A stretch of 64,000 nt of DNA from Gari tellinella (GCA_922989275.2 OV277859.1:35507501-35571500); one strand, 5' to 3'; shown: positions 47,501-55,805, counted from the stretch's first letter. Program-made: numbers and translations. Notes: generated by a model from the sequence alone, not told the origin.

Positions 47501-50500
47501 CTTTAACTTCTATGTCCCTTGAGGTATTGCTTCAATAGTTGGTATGTGTGTGTATATGGACAAGACCTTTCCATGCACAGAAATTTTTTGACCCCTGTGA
47601 CCTTGAACTTAGGGCCTGTGTTTAGGTTTCTAAATCTGTGTTTAAGTTTAGAAAAAATGCCTTTAAACTTCTATGTCCCTTGAGGTATTGCTTCCATAGT
47701 TGGTATGTGTGTGTATATGGACAAGACCTTTCCATGCACAGAAAAATTTAGACTCCTGTGACCTTGACCTTGAACTTAGAGCCTGCGTTTAGGTTTCGAA
47801 ATCTGCGTTTAGGTTTTGAAAAATGCCTTTAACTTCTATATCCATTAAGGTATTTCTTCCATAGTCGGTATGTGTGTGTATATAGACTGACAAGACCTTT
47901 CCATGCTCAGAAAAATTTAGACCCCTGTGACCTTGAACTCAGGGCCTGCGTTTAGGTTTCGAAATCTGCGTTTAGGTTTCGAAAAAGGCCTTTAACTTCT
48001 ATGTCCCTTGAGGTATTGTTTCAATAGTTGGTATGTGTGTGTATATGGACAAGACCTTTCCATGTACAGAAATTTTTTTACCCCTGTGACCTTGACCTTG
48101 AACTTAGGGCCTGCGTTTAGGTTTCGAAATCTGTGTTTAAGTTTAGAAAAAATGACTTTAACTTTTATGTCCCTTGAGGTATTGCTTTCAGAGTTGGTAT
48201 GTATGTGTATATGGGCAAGACCTTTACATGCAAAGAAAAATTTAGACCTGTGTGACCTTGACCTTGAACTTAGGGTCTGTGTTTAGGTTTCGAAATCTGT
48301 GTTTCGGTTTCGAAAAATGCCTTAAACTTCTATGTCCTTTGAGGTATTGCTTTCATAGTTGGTATGTATGTATGTGTATATGGACAAGACCTTTCCATGC
48401 ACAGAAAAATTTAGACCCCTGTGACCTTGACCTTGAACTTATGGCCTGTGTTTAGGTTTCAAAATCTGCGTTTAGGTTTTGAAAAATGCCTTTTACTTCT
48501 ATATCCCTTAAGGTATTGCTTCCATAGTCGGTATGTGTGTGTATGTAGACAAGACCTTTCCATGCTAAGAAAAATTTAGACCCCTGTGGCCTTGACCTTG
48601 AACTTAGGGCCTGTGTTTAGGTTTCGAAATCTGCGTTTAGGTTTCGAAAAATGCTTTTAACTTCTATGTCCCTTGAGGTATTGCTTCCATAGTTGGTATG
48701 TGTGTGTATATGGACAAGACCTTTCCATGCACAGAAAAATTTAGACTCCTGTGACCTTGAACTTAGGGCCTGCATTTAGGTTTCGAAATCTGCGTTTAGG
48801 TTTAGAAAAATGCCTTTTACTTCTATGTCCCTTGAGGTATTGCTTTCATAGTAGGTATGTATGTGTAAATGGACAAGACCTTTACATGCACAGAAAAATT
48901 AAAACCCCTGTGACCTTGACCTTGAACTTAGGGCTGTGTTTAGGTTTCGAAATCTGTGTTTAGGTTTAGAAAAATGCCTTTAACTTCTATGTCCTTTGAG
49001 GTATTGCTTTCATAGTTGGTATGTATGTGTATATGGACATGACCTTTTGATGCACAGAAACATTTAGACCCCTTGACCTTGAACTAAGAGCCTGTGTTTA
49101 GGTTTCGAAATCTGCGTTTAGGTTTCGAAAAATGCATTTAACTTCTATATCCTTTGAGGTATTGCTTTCATAGTTGGTATGTGTGTGTATATGGACAAGA
49201 CCTTTCCATGCACATATAAATTTGGACCCTTGTGACCTTGACCTTTAACTTAGGTCCTGTGTTTAGGTTTTGAAAAATGCCTTTAACTTCTATGTCCCTT
49301 GAGGTATTGCTTTCATAGTTGGTTTATGTGTGTATATGGACAAGACCTTTCCAGGCACAGCAAAATTTAGACCCCTGTGAACTTGACTTTGAACTTAGGG
49401 CCCATGTTTAGTTTTCGAAATCTGTGTTTTGGTTTCTCAAAATTTTTATTACTCCTATGTCCATTGAAATATTCCTTTCATATTCAGTTTGCATGTGTAT
49501 ATGGACAACATCTTTCCTTGCATGCAAAATGTTTGAGCCCTCTGACCTTGACCTTGAACTTAGGACCCGCGTTTAGGTTTCAAAGTCTGCTTTTAGGTTT
49601 CTCAAAATTTCTTTAACTCATATATCCATTTAGATATTTCTTTCATATTTGGCATGCATGTGTATATGAACACGATCTTTCCATGCATGCAAAAAAATTA
49701 GCCCAGTGTCCTTGACCTTGAACTAAGGTCGCGAAAGGTTTTAGGTTTCGAAATCTGCGTTTAGGTTTCAAAAATGCTTATAATTCCTATGTCCCTTGAG
49801 GTGTTATTTTCATATTTGATTTGCCAGTGTATATGGACAAGACCTTTCTATGCAGGCAAAAAGGTTGACCTTTGTGACCTTGAGTGTGCTTTTAAGTTTC
49901 TAAAGGTGCCGGTGGCGAGCTTTGTTGTCTCTCTGACAACTCTTGTTACTAAAGCTTTGTTATGGCTCACCATTTGCTGGAAGGGGTCATGTTTTGATTC
50001 AGCAATTCTCTACTTGTTTCCCTCGAGTCTAAACCAAACCATATGTGACTACTCATAAGAAGAGTTCCATTGGGACAATTCTAGTGAGTAGTCACATCAT
50101 AGAGTTTGGCTGGGACATAAGGATGTAAGTATTGGAAATAGTCCCCTTATCTAGAGCTGTAGTTCATGCAATAGTAGCTCATATCTGTATTACAGTAAGT
50201 TATTTCTGTAAGCTTTCACTTTTAACCCTTTACCCCACAGCATATTTTCAATATTGAATGGAGATGGTTACTTAAAGCCTGTCGTAGACTACTATCTGCT
50301 AGGATATAGAAATATTTTTTGTGGTTCATGTTTATAACGGTATAATTTGGAGCTATTTTCTTTGGGAGATGAACAAATTAAATGCGCTAAAAGGTGCACC
50401 TATTTGGCAAAGAGTTAAAGGATGGTGGTCATTTTCGTAAAGAGCCTGGATCCAGATCATTCACCTTGTAATAAAGTTCCCTGTTAATTTGACTGACGGG

Positions 50501-53500
50501 ATACGATTTGTGTAGCATGAATAATGTAAAATTCTTCTATTATGGCCACCCAAAAGAAGACTTATAAATGGTGTTTAGGGGAGATGAATGGAGAAAGCAA
50601 GATGAAATACATGTGTAGTTGGTAATGTAAAATTCAATTTCGACTTTTGTGTTTTTATTTAGGCCAGAGAGAACTGTGAAACTGCTAGACATCTATTCAG
50701 ATGTAAGTACATTATTCTTTTTAACTTGCCTGATAAATGTCCAGGAGAGCTAATGTTGAAACACAGTCGTTAGAGTTCCTACTTGCATTAGCAGTTTCAA
50801 GAAATGTCTATGCCCCTTGACCTACAGCTTTCAAATTGGAAATCCAAAAATTATTGTACAGTTAAACTTGTGTTATAGTGGGGAAGACTTTATTCTTTCC
50901 CCATTTGATGATACAAAACAATGCAAAAAAAAACAGGGAAAATGACAGTTTTTAAACCTGGCACAAAGGGGAGCTATTGTGATTGCCCTGTGTCACATCA
51001 ATTTACTTGTATTGTTCCCTAAGCTGGCCATTGATAGGGACATTTTAATCTCTCTCCATTTAATCCTGTGTTTTTCTCCAAAACTAATGCGTAAAAGGGT
51101 GTATGTATGGAGTAAAGGGAAAAGGCAAGATAAACACAAAACAGTGGGCCCCTATAGGAGCTCTCTGCATTATTGTTATCCTGCATTAACCCATAGCCTG
51201 TTTCTAGTTTAAAAGAAATATGATCACTTAATTAAAGCAGATTGAAAGTAAAGCAGAATGCGCCTAAGGGGACATTCTGTTTTACTTTCAGCCTGCTTTA
51301 AGCTATCTTCTGCTAGAATATAGAAAATATTTTACATGGTACATAGCCATAACTGTATAAAGTGGAACTATTTTCTGCAGTGAATGAAACAAATAAAGGC
51401 GTAAAGTCACCTGTCTCCAAAGACCTCCATGCTACTTTGATGAGTGATGACTTTGCACAATATTGACTGTAACCCACTTTTTGACACTAAATTTGACTTG
51501 TTTCAATACTTAGGAGTAGTTACATAATTACATAGAATTTGACATAGCCATCATCTAGTATGGGAAATACTCCCATTATCTGGATCTGTATGACATTGCA
51601 GATTCTGTTATCTTTCAGCCTTTAGGACGTCCCCAGTGGTATTACAAACTGAGGTGATCCCCTACATATCTCTTATCAACGCCACTCTACATGATACAGG
51701 TATGCAAAGGTCAACATAAGTCTTGTCATGGTTGCAGTGGAATATCAAATTCTTGAATTGTTAACCTTACCCTTATAATGCTGATATCAGATATATCAAA
51801 CCTTTTCAACTAGTTTAGATCCAGATAAGAGGGCTGCTGAAGAAGCTCTCTGGTCTGAGTCTGCACTGTTGGTTATGCTTTTTTGTTAACAAACCCCGCT
51901 AGAGTCTGTTGTTTAAATTAATAGTTTCCTGGAATCAGGTGTGTTTATTTGAATATCAAACATGGTAACAGTGAAACCATTATACCATTATAGATATGCC
52001 TTTTAAGGCCTCTAATTGTCCTTGCGCCTAAGAAAAGTTGTACTTAGCAGGAAAGTTCAGTAAATGAATCGTTGATAGCATTACAAGTATTTTTCCAGAT
52101 AGAAGCTTAAAGCAGGCTTAAAGTGAAGCAGATTCCTTTTTAGGAGCATATTACATTACATATAAGTTGATATAACGTGCCTTAAGTCGTCATCTGTCTT
52201 CAGAACTAGAAGTAGGCTATGGGGTAATGGGTTAAGTATACAGGAACATAAGTGTTTGACAGTCATTTTTATAAAGAAGTGTAGAAGTCTCAACAGACTG
52301 CTGAATGCAAAATGATAGTTAATCCTAAAGCAAGCTCAAGTTATCGAGTTTCCACTGTACCAATATTTAGCCTTGTTTTATTTGCAGGTCAAATAAGTTT
52401 CATACAAGAGGTTTGTCGTTTTTCCAACCTTAGGACAGGCAGGTAAGTTAATGAATATAAAAATACATTTCCAGTTGACAGTGCGATACAGAGTGATGTA
52501 TTTAGCTCGAGACGTTTTTGGCGGAAATAGCCGATCTGACGAGCGCCTTGTTTTTTATTTTGAAGACATATGACCACTTGAAGCAGGTTGAAAGTAAAGT
52601 AAAATGCGCCTTAAGACGCATTCTTCTTTGCTTTCAACCTGCTTTAAGCTACCTTCTGCAAGATATAGAAAATATATCTTATCATACATATTTATGACTG
52701 TATAAAAAGGAACTACTTTCCTCAATGGAGGAATAAATTAAAAGCTTAAAAAGGCGTATTTATGGGGTAATGGGTTGGGTGGTCAGTCAATAAAGAAGAT
52801 TAGCAATCTCTATACACAAGTGACAAGTTACTAACCGATGCTGGACAAAAGCTCAGTTTGTGCTGCAGCAACCCTTTTTTCCCCCATAGCAGTGCCTTTT
52901 GGTGTCTTAACCCATTTTATGCGGGATACACTTTTAGGTGTACCTCTAGCCAAACAGTTTTGATCTCGGATCAAAACTGTTTGCAGCTAATTCAATATTC
53001 TATCAGAAACTGCTAAAATCTTTTGCAAATATTTGAGTTATATCTGCTGCAGATGACATTTTAAAATGGCCGCCAACTATTACCCAGCATACAATTGGTT
53101 AACCTATACCTTGAAGATGAATGTTTTTACATGTTTCTATCCTGTCCAGATAAGGAGCCGTATAATTTTTTTTTTCTATCATCCTGAGTCCTGACAGGTG
53201 GTTGCTTAACCCATTACTCCTTAAATATAAATTTTTATGCTTCTAATTTATTCTTCTGTGAAAGAAAATAGTTCACTTTATACAGTCATGAATATGCACC
53301 ATGAGAAATATATTCTATAGCATAGCAGATATATAGCTTAAAGCAGGCTGTGGGCATTTTTCTTCAAAACTTGAAAAACAGGCTATGGAGTAATTTGGGT
53401 TAAGTAAAAAAATATATTAAGGCACATTCTGCTTTACTTTCAACCTGCTTTAGATGGTCACCTGTCTTCAAAACTAGAATCAGGCTGTTTTGTTATGGGT

Positions 53501-55726
53501 TAAAGCAGGCTAGAGGAACTTTCTGGTTTACTTTCAGCCTGCTTTAAACTACCACCTGTCTTTAACACTTAAGATAACTTATGAAGAAATGGATTAACCA
53601 GTAGTCTTTCTGCATTTGTACTTATCAACCATTGTTTAAATTAAGTTGAACATAATCTTCAGAGTTTTTATCAAGCGAAAGACAAATGACTGTAAATAAG
53701 TTTTCTGACAGTATGCAGTTTGTCTTTTTTAGCTCACCTGGCACGAAGTGCCAAGGTGAGCAATTAGGATCACTGGTCGTCCGTTGTATGTCGTCCGTCG
53801 TCTGTCTGGCTGTCCACAATTGTTCGTTAACACTCTAGCGGCTACAAATTTCATTGGATCTTCATGAAACTTAATGACAATGTTTGTCTTGATGAAATCT
53901 AGGTCAAGTTCGAATGTGGGTCATTGCTGGTCAAAAACTAGGTCACTAGGTCAAATCATAGAAAAACCTTGTTAACACTCTAGAGACTACAAATTTCATT
54001 AGATCTTCATGAAACTTGATGACAATGGTTGTTTTGATGAAATCTAGGTCAAGTTCGAATGTGGTTCATGTCAGGTCAAAAACTAGGTCGCTAGGTCAAA
54101 TCATAGAAAAACCTTGTTAACATTCTAGAGGCTTCAAATCTCATTTGATCTTGATGAAACTTGGTCACATTGTTGGCCTCATTGATATCTAGGCCAAGTT
54201 CAGAAGTGGGTCATGTCCAGTCAAAAACTAGGCCACTAGGTCAAATCATAGAAAAACTTTGTTAACACTCTAGAGGCTACAAATCTCATTAGATCTTCAT
54301 GAAACTTGGTCACATTGTTTGACTTATTGATATCTTGGTCAAGTTTGAATGCGGGTCATGTCAGGTCAAAACTAGGTCACTAGGTAAAATCATGAAAATA
54401 CATTGTTTACACTCAGACTCTAGAAGCTACATTTCTCGTTTGATATTGATGAAACTTGGTCAAAATGTTTGCCTTATTAAAATCAAGGCTAATGTTGAAT
54501 ATGGGTCATGTCTGGTCAAAATCTAGGTCACTATAAGTGAAGTTTTACATGGTGTACCAGGTGAGCGATATAGGGCCATAGTGGCCCTTGTAAAAAATAG
54601 TGTTCACTTTTAAATAAATTGTCTTCTTGTATTTTTTTTTATCTTCATATATATCTGAAAATAATTTTCTTTGCTATTGCTAGAAAACATAATCTGAGTG
54701 TCAAACCTTGTTCAAAGTTTTGGGTTTCTAGGTATTGAAGATAGTTATTTCTGTCATCTTCTGTGTAACAGACTTATTAAGATTACATAAATAACAAGCA
54801 TATGCTTGCAAGAAAATAGGGTTACATGATAAATGTCTTTTGAGTTCTTGATTTGTTCAGCTACTGTTGGGTTTTTTGGTCATATTTGTAGATTTTTAGC
54901 TCACCAGACAAATGTTCAGTAGAGCATATAATCTCAGTTGTCACCCAGTCGCTGACTTTGTGGTTGCTGTTCCCATTTGAGTAAGAAGTTTCAAGAAAGT
55001 GTTCACAACTTCTATGACCTTTCACCTACATCTTTCATACTCACATCACACATGCCTTTGGGATGAGACCTTTCCAACCACTGGACCTGTGACCTTGACA
55101 TTGAGCTCATCCACTGCATTTTGAACTTTGTATGTAGGTTTCGAAAAATGCTTATAACTCCTATATCCCTTTCGGTATTGCTTACATAGAAAGCTCCTTA
55201 ACCCTTTACCCCATAACCTGTTTGTAGTATTAAAAATAAAAAAGGTGACTACTTAAAGCACATTGAAAGTAAAGCAAAATGCACCATAAGGCGCATTCTG
55301 CTTTACTTTCAGCCTGCTTTAAGGTACCACCTGCTAGAATTAAGAAAATATTCCTTCTAATATATATTCATGACTGTATAGACAGGAATTATTTTCTTCC
55401 GCGGAGGATTAAACGGAATGGGCTAAAAGGGGCTTATATAAGGTAAAGGGTTATAAAGACAGTGAAGTCATGTAATAGTTTCCAGAAAAAAATGGTTAAG
55501 ACGGGTATCATGGTTTGATTCTTTTTTTAACAGGTTTGAAAAGCTGGAGGAGAAGGATGTTGAGATGAATGATGAAGATGCCTGTTACCATGGTACCCAG
55601 TCCGTCCCACAGTCAGTAGAACAGCAGTCAAGTTTAGACACCGAAGATACAATCAGTAACAGTCAGAAAAACATCACATCATCTCAAGACCAAGACGAGT
55701 ATGAAATAGAAGAATTTGATGACTGA
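32589..55726 (+). CDS. RAD17: Cell cycle checkpoint clamp loader RAD17, complete gene (17 coding exons proposed)
   Basis: RAD17 replaces RFC1 in an RFC-like complex that loads the 9-1-1 clamp at damaged DNA in the nucleus and supports ATR-Chk1 signalling. Proposed exons all have AG/GT borders and keep phase: 32589-32591, 34291-34437, 36079-36330, 37344-37418, 38599-38755, 39469-39602, 40368-40420, 40838-40963, 41600-41781, 43051-43248, 44338-44426, 45371-45517, 46207-46359, 50663-50702, 51619-51699, 52388-52442, 55534-55726. They total 2085 nt, or 694 residues; the human protein is about 680. Visible landmarks are Walker A GPAGVGKT (168-175), Walker B LILVEE (252-257), the SGDIRSA-like block (here AGDLRSAVNALQF, exon 9), IGGRDTSLFLFRALGKILYC (exon 10) and an acidic C-terminus. 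Introns are packed with MITEs and tandem arrays. The least certain part is the first exon, which holds only the ATG. Similarity was judged from memory of the human protein. Confidence 0.93.
32592..34130. other. RAD17 intron 1, mostly unassigned
   Basis: Apart from the LINE remnant (33115-33262) no exon or repeat family was recognised. A T/A-rich run lies at 33730-33760. Confidence 0.4.
33115..33262 (+). pseudogene. Degenerate LINE ORF2 C-terminal remnant
   Basis: HSFFPRT in one frame and LIDWNNLTKDYVNSENLATF, ending AAKRY-stop, in another together resemble the usual end of LINE ORF2 proteins. A frameshift separates the two parts near 33165. Lies in RAD17 intron 1. Confidence 0.6.
34131..34225 (+). 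mobile_element. Family F MITE fragment
   Basis: CGATTCTAATGAGTAGTAAC, then AAATAAAGATTATAGTTTTT; both termini missing. Confidence 0.5.
34291..34437 (+). CDS. RAD17: RAD17 exon 2 (residues 2-50)
   Basis: Acceptor TTTCATACAG and donor AAG|GTATGT enclose 49 codons in phase 0. The product starts SKKQTKLTSLW and is acidic after that (DSDNDDGD). It has no close human counterpart except its position upstream of the conserved W-x-x-x-S-F block in exon 3. Confidence 0.8.
34520..34772 (+). mobile_element. Family A MITE, diverged
   Basis: AACAGGTTGAAAGTAAAACA/TTTTCTTCCAGCCTGCGTTA hairpin and TATTTATGGGGTAATGGG at the right end. Confidence 0.7.
34998..35945 (+). repeat. AGCTCACCTG-type element with internal repeats
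   Basis: Starts TAGCTCACCTGAACCAAAGG with a hairpin, then ATCCGTCGTTGTGTG; repeats of ACTTCTAGA...TTGAAATGGTTCC recur at about 300-bp spacing; ends GGCCCATGAGCCTCTTGTA. Confidence 0.7.
36079..36330 (+). CDS. RAD17: RAD17 exon 3 (residues 51-134)
   Basis: 84 codons in phase 0. KANQWVSSSFGDF matches the human KVTDWVDPSFDDF block, and LWSEKYTPKTQ matches PWVDKYKPETQ, which is the start of the RFC-like box region. A MITE begins 12 bp after the donor. Confidence 0.93.
36343..36838 (+). mobile_element. Older family A MITE hosting another copy
   Basis: Starts TTAACCCTTGTTGACAGCCT 12 bp after the RAD17 exon 3 donor, is interrupted at its internal ACCACTTAA, resumes AGCAGGTTAAAAGTAAAGCA and ends at GGTTAA. 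Confidence 0.8.
36391..36652 (+). mobile_element. Family A MITE inserted in a family A MITE
   Basis: TTAACCCATTGCCCCATAGC to GTGGAAATGGGTTGA. The right-hand TTAA has become TTGA. Confidence 0.8.
36839..37343. other. Unassigned RAD17 intron sequence
   Basis: No family recognised; a short GGATCCAAGCTGTTTGTAAA remnant near 37203 resembles the family C/E palindrome arm. Confidence 0.4.
37344..37418 (+). CDS. RAD17: RAD17 exon 4 (residues 135-159)
   Basis: 25 codons in phase 0. The product starts TDLAVHKKKIGEVEAWI; human has HELAVHKKKIEEVETWL at this position, just before the P-loop. Confidence 0.95.
37505..38560 (+). repeat. GGTCAAGGTCA-type tandem element
   Basis: Units of about 120-140 bp share GGTCATGTC...AAAGGTCAAGGTCATT and TGTGTACTCAACTTA. 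Begins near CCATGTGAGCTGTTGCCATC. Runs almost to the RAD17 exon 5 acceptor. Confidence 0.65.
38599..38755 (+). CDS. RAD17: RAD17 exon 5, Walker A (residues 160-212)
   Basis: Encodes LLLTGPAGVGKTETVKVLA, the AAA+ P-loop, then HEWTNPL (human QEWINPV). It ends in phase 1 at a GTAAGA donor. Confidence 0.97.
38925..39420 (+). repeat. Diverged fragment of the 34998-type element
   Basis: ACACCAAGGTGATCAGTTTT start and shared phrases GGTCACAATTTTATATGGTT and TTTGGCCAGGGCTTTGA with 35560-35640. Confidence 0.6.
39469..39602 (+). CDS. RAD17: RAD17 exon 6, Walker B start (residues 212-256)
   Basis: Completes the split codon as AGA and encodes AQFREFLLRANKYNTLNIFG, then KKLILVE (human FKEFLLRATKYN and KKIILVE). 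The donor is GAA|GTAAG. The fragment of a family A MITE right end lies just before the acceptor. Confidence 0.97.
39790..39988 (+). mobile_element. Family D MITE, diverged
   Basis: TTAACACCATGGACATG to TGTTGAAAGAGTTAA; palindrome GGGCTCCTATAGGAGCCC. Confidence 0.7.
40005..40080 (+). mobile_element. Family B MITE core fragment
   Basis: GAAAGCTCATATAGGAGCTTTC hairpin core is recognisable (shown in part); termini lost. Confidence 0.45.
40368..40420 (+). CDS. RAD17: RAD17 exon 7 (residues 257-274)
   Basis: Short exon encoding EFPNMFYRDAAPFHEIL; human has DLPNQFYRDSHTLHEVL. It ends in phase 2. Confidence 0.96.
40443..40595 (+). mobile_element. Family F MITE, right end lost
   Basis: CGGCTCCAGATAAACATGAG at the left and GATTCTAATGAGTAGTGACA in the palindrome arm. 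Confidence 0.6.
40838..40963 (+). CDS. RAD17: RAD17 exon 8 (residues 274-316)
   Basis: Encodes KYVQVGGSPLVFIVSDSARG, then NERLLFPKDLQ; human has CPLIFIISDSLSG and NQRLLFPKEIQ. About 24 bp of this exon is repeated in the intron just upstream (see findings). Confidence 0.97.
40978..41129 (-). mobile_element. Family A MITE, truncated, abutting RAD17 exon 8
   Basis: ATATTTTCCATATTCTAGCA, hairpin arm TGCATTCTGCTTTACTGTCA and end GGGGTAAAGGGTTAA. Starts about 15 bp after the donor. Confidence 0.7.
41600..41781 (+). CDS. RAD17: RAD17 exon 9 (residues 316-377)
   Basis: Encodes FNPIAMTSLTKIL and IAMACAGDLRSAVNALQF, matching the human FNPVAPTIMMKFL and CSGDIRSAINSLQF helical-lid region of the AAA+ module. 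The donor is AAAG|GTGAGT. Confidence 0.97.
41839..42074 (-). mobile_element. Family A MITE, complete
   Basis: Reverse copy TTAACCCATTACCCCATAAA to GGGGTAATGGGTTAA; hairpin AAAGCAGAATGAGCC/GGCGCATTCTGCTTT. Confidence 0.88.
42075..42319. repeat. Fragment of the ATGCCCCTGGCATC-type element
   Basis: TTTTATGACCCTGACATCTT and GTCTGTGTGTGCACAAGGTT resemble the start of the 42506 element; diverged. Confidence 0.45.
42320..43013 (+). mobile_element. Family D MITE with a nested tandem element
   Basis: TTAATAGATTCAACCCTAGT at the left, CATGGGTGAATGTGTTAA at the right. The interior is interrupted after AAATGGACTGGTTTT and resumes with GAAATTGGAATTGTCA. Confidence 0.75.
42506..42968 (+). repeat. ATGCCCATGGCATC-type element, nested
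   Basis: TTATGCCCATGGCATCGACA at the start, CGTTTCGTCTAGCATCAAT units twice, ends AAGGCGCAGTCTTGTTT. Reverse relative of 20829-21620. Confidence 0.75.
43051..43248 (+). CDS. RAD17: RAD17 exon 10 (residues 377-443)
   Basis: A lysine-rich linker (KSKSSDKGKKKG, possible nuclear localisation signal by composition) precedes IGGRDTSLFLFRALGKILYC, which is nearly identical to human IGGKDVSLFLFRALGKILYC. Confidence 0.97.
43550..43735 (+). mobile_element. Family A MITE lacking the right hairpin arm
   Basis: TTAACCTTTTACCCCATAGC to TATGGAGTAAGGGTTAA, but the sequence jumps from the left hairpin arm to CTGTATAAATTGG. Confidence 0.75.
43845..44290. repeat. Fold-back repeat element
   Basis: GCTCATTATTTATCATTTTT is mirrored by AAATGATAAAAAATGAGC, with an inner GATGCGAGGCTTAGCGAGTG near-palindrome; ends near TTATGTGATAAATGC. 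Confidence 0.5.
44338..44426 (+). CDS. RAD17: RAD17 exon 11 (residues 443-472)
   Basis: Encodes LPNHLSQHYRDPLLVNPE; human has LPSHLSEYERDTLLVEPE. Phase 1 at the start, phase 0 at the end. Confidence 0.96.
44463..44672 (+). mobile_element. Family B MITE, complete
   Basis: CAGTTAAGCCTCTCTATCAT to AGGGAGGTTTTACTG with TA flanks; palindrome AGCTCCTGAAGGAGCT. Confidence 0.85.
44711..44850 (+). mobile_element. Family A MITE, strongly diverged
   Basis: AAAGTAAAGCAGAAATCTG hairpin arm and AACCTGCTTTAATTAACAG only. Confidence 0.4.
44851..45370. other. Unassigned RAD17 intron sequence
   Basis: AT-rich, no exon or family recognised. Confidence 0.35.
45371..45517 (+). CDS. RAD17: RAD17 exon 12 (residues 473-521)
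   Basis: Encodes EVVEKSHLSGDYF, then YLHQNYPDFFTSIEDVVSAS; human has EVVEMSHMPGDLF and YLHQNYIDFFMEIDDIVRAS. A family C MITE follows 42 bp downstream. Confidence 0.97.
45560..45787 (+). mobile_element. Family C TTAA MITE, complete
   Basis: TTAACCCATTTTATGCGGGA to AGCATACAATGGGTTAA; palindrome GATCTCAGATCAGGCCCCAC. Nearly identical to the 803 copy. Confidence 0.9.
45823..46055 (+). mobile_element. Family A left part joined to a family D right part
   Basis: TTAACCCACTACCCCATAGT and the family A hairpin run to about 45970, followed directly by AGGAGCCCTCTGATTTGGGT, a family D arm. Confidence 0.65.
46207..46359 (+). CDS. RAD17: RAD17 exon 13 (residues 522-572)
   Basis: Encodes YAASVATRGIMHSN and GWKPLHKPQWY; human has STSIATRGVMHSN and FRPLHKPQWF. 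Phase 0 at both ends. Confidence 0.97.
46432..46683 (+). mobile_element. Family A MITE, complete
   Basis: TTAACCCATTACCCCATAGC to ATGGGGTAATGGGTTAA, 252 bp; hairpin AAAGCAGATTGTGCC/GGCACGTTCTGCTTT. Confidence 0.9.
46758..49965 (+). repeat. Large tandem array, about 19 units of about 165 bp
   Basis: Begins TAGCTCGCCTGTACGTAGTA with a hairpin and GTCGTCGTCGTCG. Each unit then has TTGAGGTATTGCTTCCATAG, TGTATATGGACAAGACCTTT, CCTGTGACCTTGA and GCGTTTAGGTTTCGAAA. Ends GGTGGCGAGCTTTGTTGTCT. Left units are most alike; divergence grows to the right. Short frames inside are repeat shadows, not genes. Confidence 0.92.
50020..50162 (+). mobile_element. Family F MITE, partial
   Basis: ATGTGACTACTCATAAGAAG/CTAGTGAGTAGTCACATCAT palindrome, then CCCCTTATCTAGAGCTG. 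Confidence 0.65.
50222..50418 (+). mobile_element. Family A MITE without hairpin
   Basis: TTAACCCTTTACCCCACAGC to GGCAAAGAGTTAA; the central hairpin is reduced to one stub. Confidence 0.65.
50663..50702 (+). CDS. RAD17: RAD17 exon 14 (residues 573-586)
   Basis: A 40-nt exon encoding ARENCETARHLF; human has YRENCLAAKALF. It follows a 4.3-kb intron that holds the largest tandem array in the window. Confidence 0.9.
51186..51412 (+). mobile_element. Family A MITE, left end shortened
   Basis: TTAACCCATAGCCTGTTTCT, hairpin AAAGCAGAATGCGCC/GGACATTCTGTTTT; right terminus lost. Confidence 0.7.
51619..51699 (+). CDS. RAD17: RAD17 exon 15 (residues 586-613)
   Basis: Encodes VLQTEVIPYISLI, matching human CLQTQLLPYLALL. 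Phase 1 at both ends. Confidence 0.92.
51985..52234 (-). mobile_element. Family A MITE, diverged
   Basis: Reverse copy ending CTATGGGGTAATGGGTTAA; hairpin AAGCAGGCTTAAAGTGAAGC. Confidence 0.65.
52388..52442 (+). CDS. RAD17: RAD17 exon 16 (residues 613-631)
   Basis: Encodes GQISFIQEVCRFSNLRTG; human has AQISFIQDIGRLPLKRHFG. Phase 1 in, phase 2 out. Confidence 0.93.
52555..52777 (+). mobile_element. Family A MITE, left terminus lost
   Basis: TTTTGAAGACATATGACCAC to TATGGGGTAATGGGTT; hairpin AAATGCGCCTTAAGACGCATT (core). Confidence 0.75.
52907..53102 (+). mobile_element. Family C MITE with shortened palindrome
   Basis: TTAACCCATTTTATGCGGGA to CATACAATTGGTTAA, 196 bp. The GGCCCCAC hairpin tip is deleted, leaving GATCTCGGATCAAAACTG. 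Confidence 0.85.
53207..53545 (-). mobile_element. Two overlapping rearranged family A MITEs
   Basis: TTAACCCATTACTCCTTAAA to GGAGTAATTTGGGTTAA, then a second hairpin arm GGCACATTCTGCTTTACTTT and TTATGGGTTAAAGCAGGC. Confidence 0.65.
53731..54592 (+). repeat. AGCTCACCTG-type element, about five 125-bp units
   Basis: Starts AGCTCACCTGGCACGAAGTG (hairpin GGCACGAAGTGCC), then GTCGTCCGTTGTATGTCG. Units share GATCTTCATGAAACTTG and CTAGGTCACTAGGTCAAATC. Ends GGGCCATAGTGGCCCTTGT. Confidence 0.85.
54895..55190 (+). repeat. Short element related to the 46758 array
   Basis: TTAGCTCACCAGACAAATG start, then GACCTGTGACCTTGACATTG and GTAGGTTTCGAAAAATGCTT. Confidence 0.6.
55198..55452 (+). mobile_element. 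Family A MITE
   Basis: TTAACCCTTTACCCCATAAC to AAGGTAAAGGGTTA; hairpin AAAGCAAAATGCACC/GGCGCATTCTGCTTT. Ends about 80 bp before the last RAD17 exon. Confidence 0.8.
55534..55726 (+). CDS. RAD17: RAD17 exon 17, C-terminus and stop
   Basis: Encodes residues 631-694 and TGA. The tail is acidic, ends EYEIEEFDD, and holds three S/T-Q sites (T652, S674, S681). Human RAD17 has ATR/ATM-phosphorylated SQ sites in the same C-terminal region. Confidence 0.94.
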
Positions 55727-55805
55727 TGCACTGTATTAACCCTTTCCCTGTATACCCCAAAATGCAAATCACCTACATCCAACAGTGTTAAAGGCAGGTA
55801 ACTGC

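Noticed and set aside
48008..50058. Series of open frames with similar peptides in the 46758-49965 array
   Set aside because: They follow the 165-bp tandem unit and restart in every unit. This is repeat translation, not a protein with repeats.
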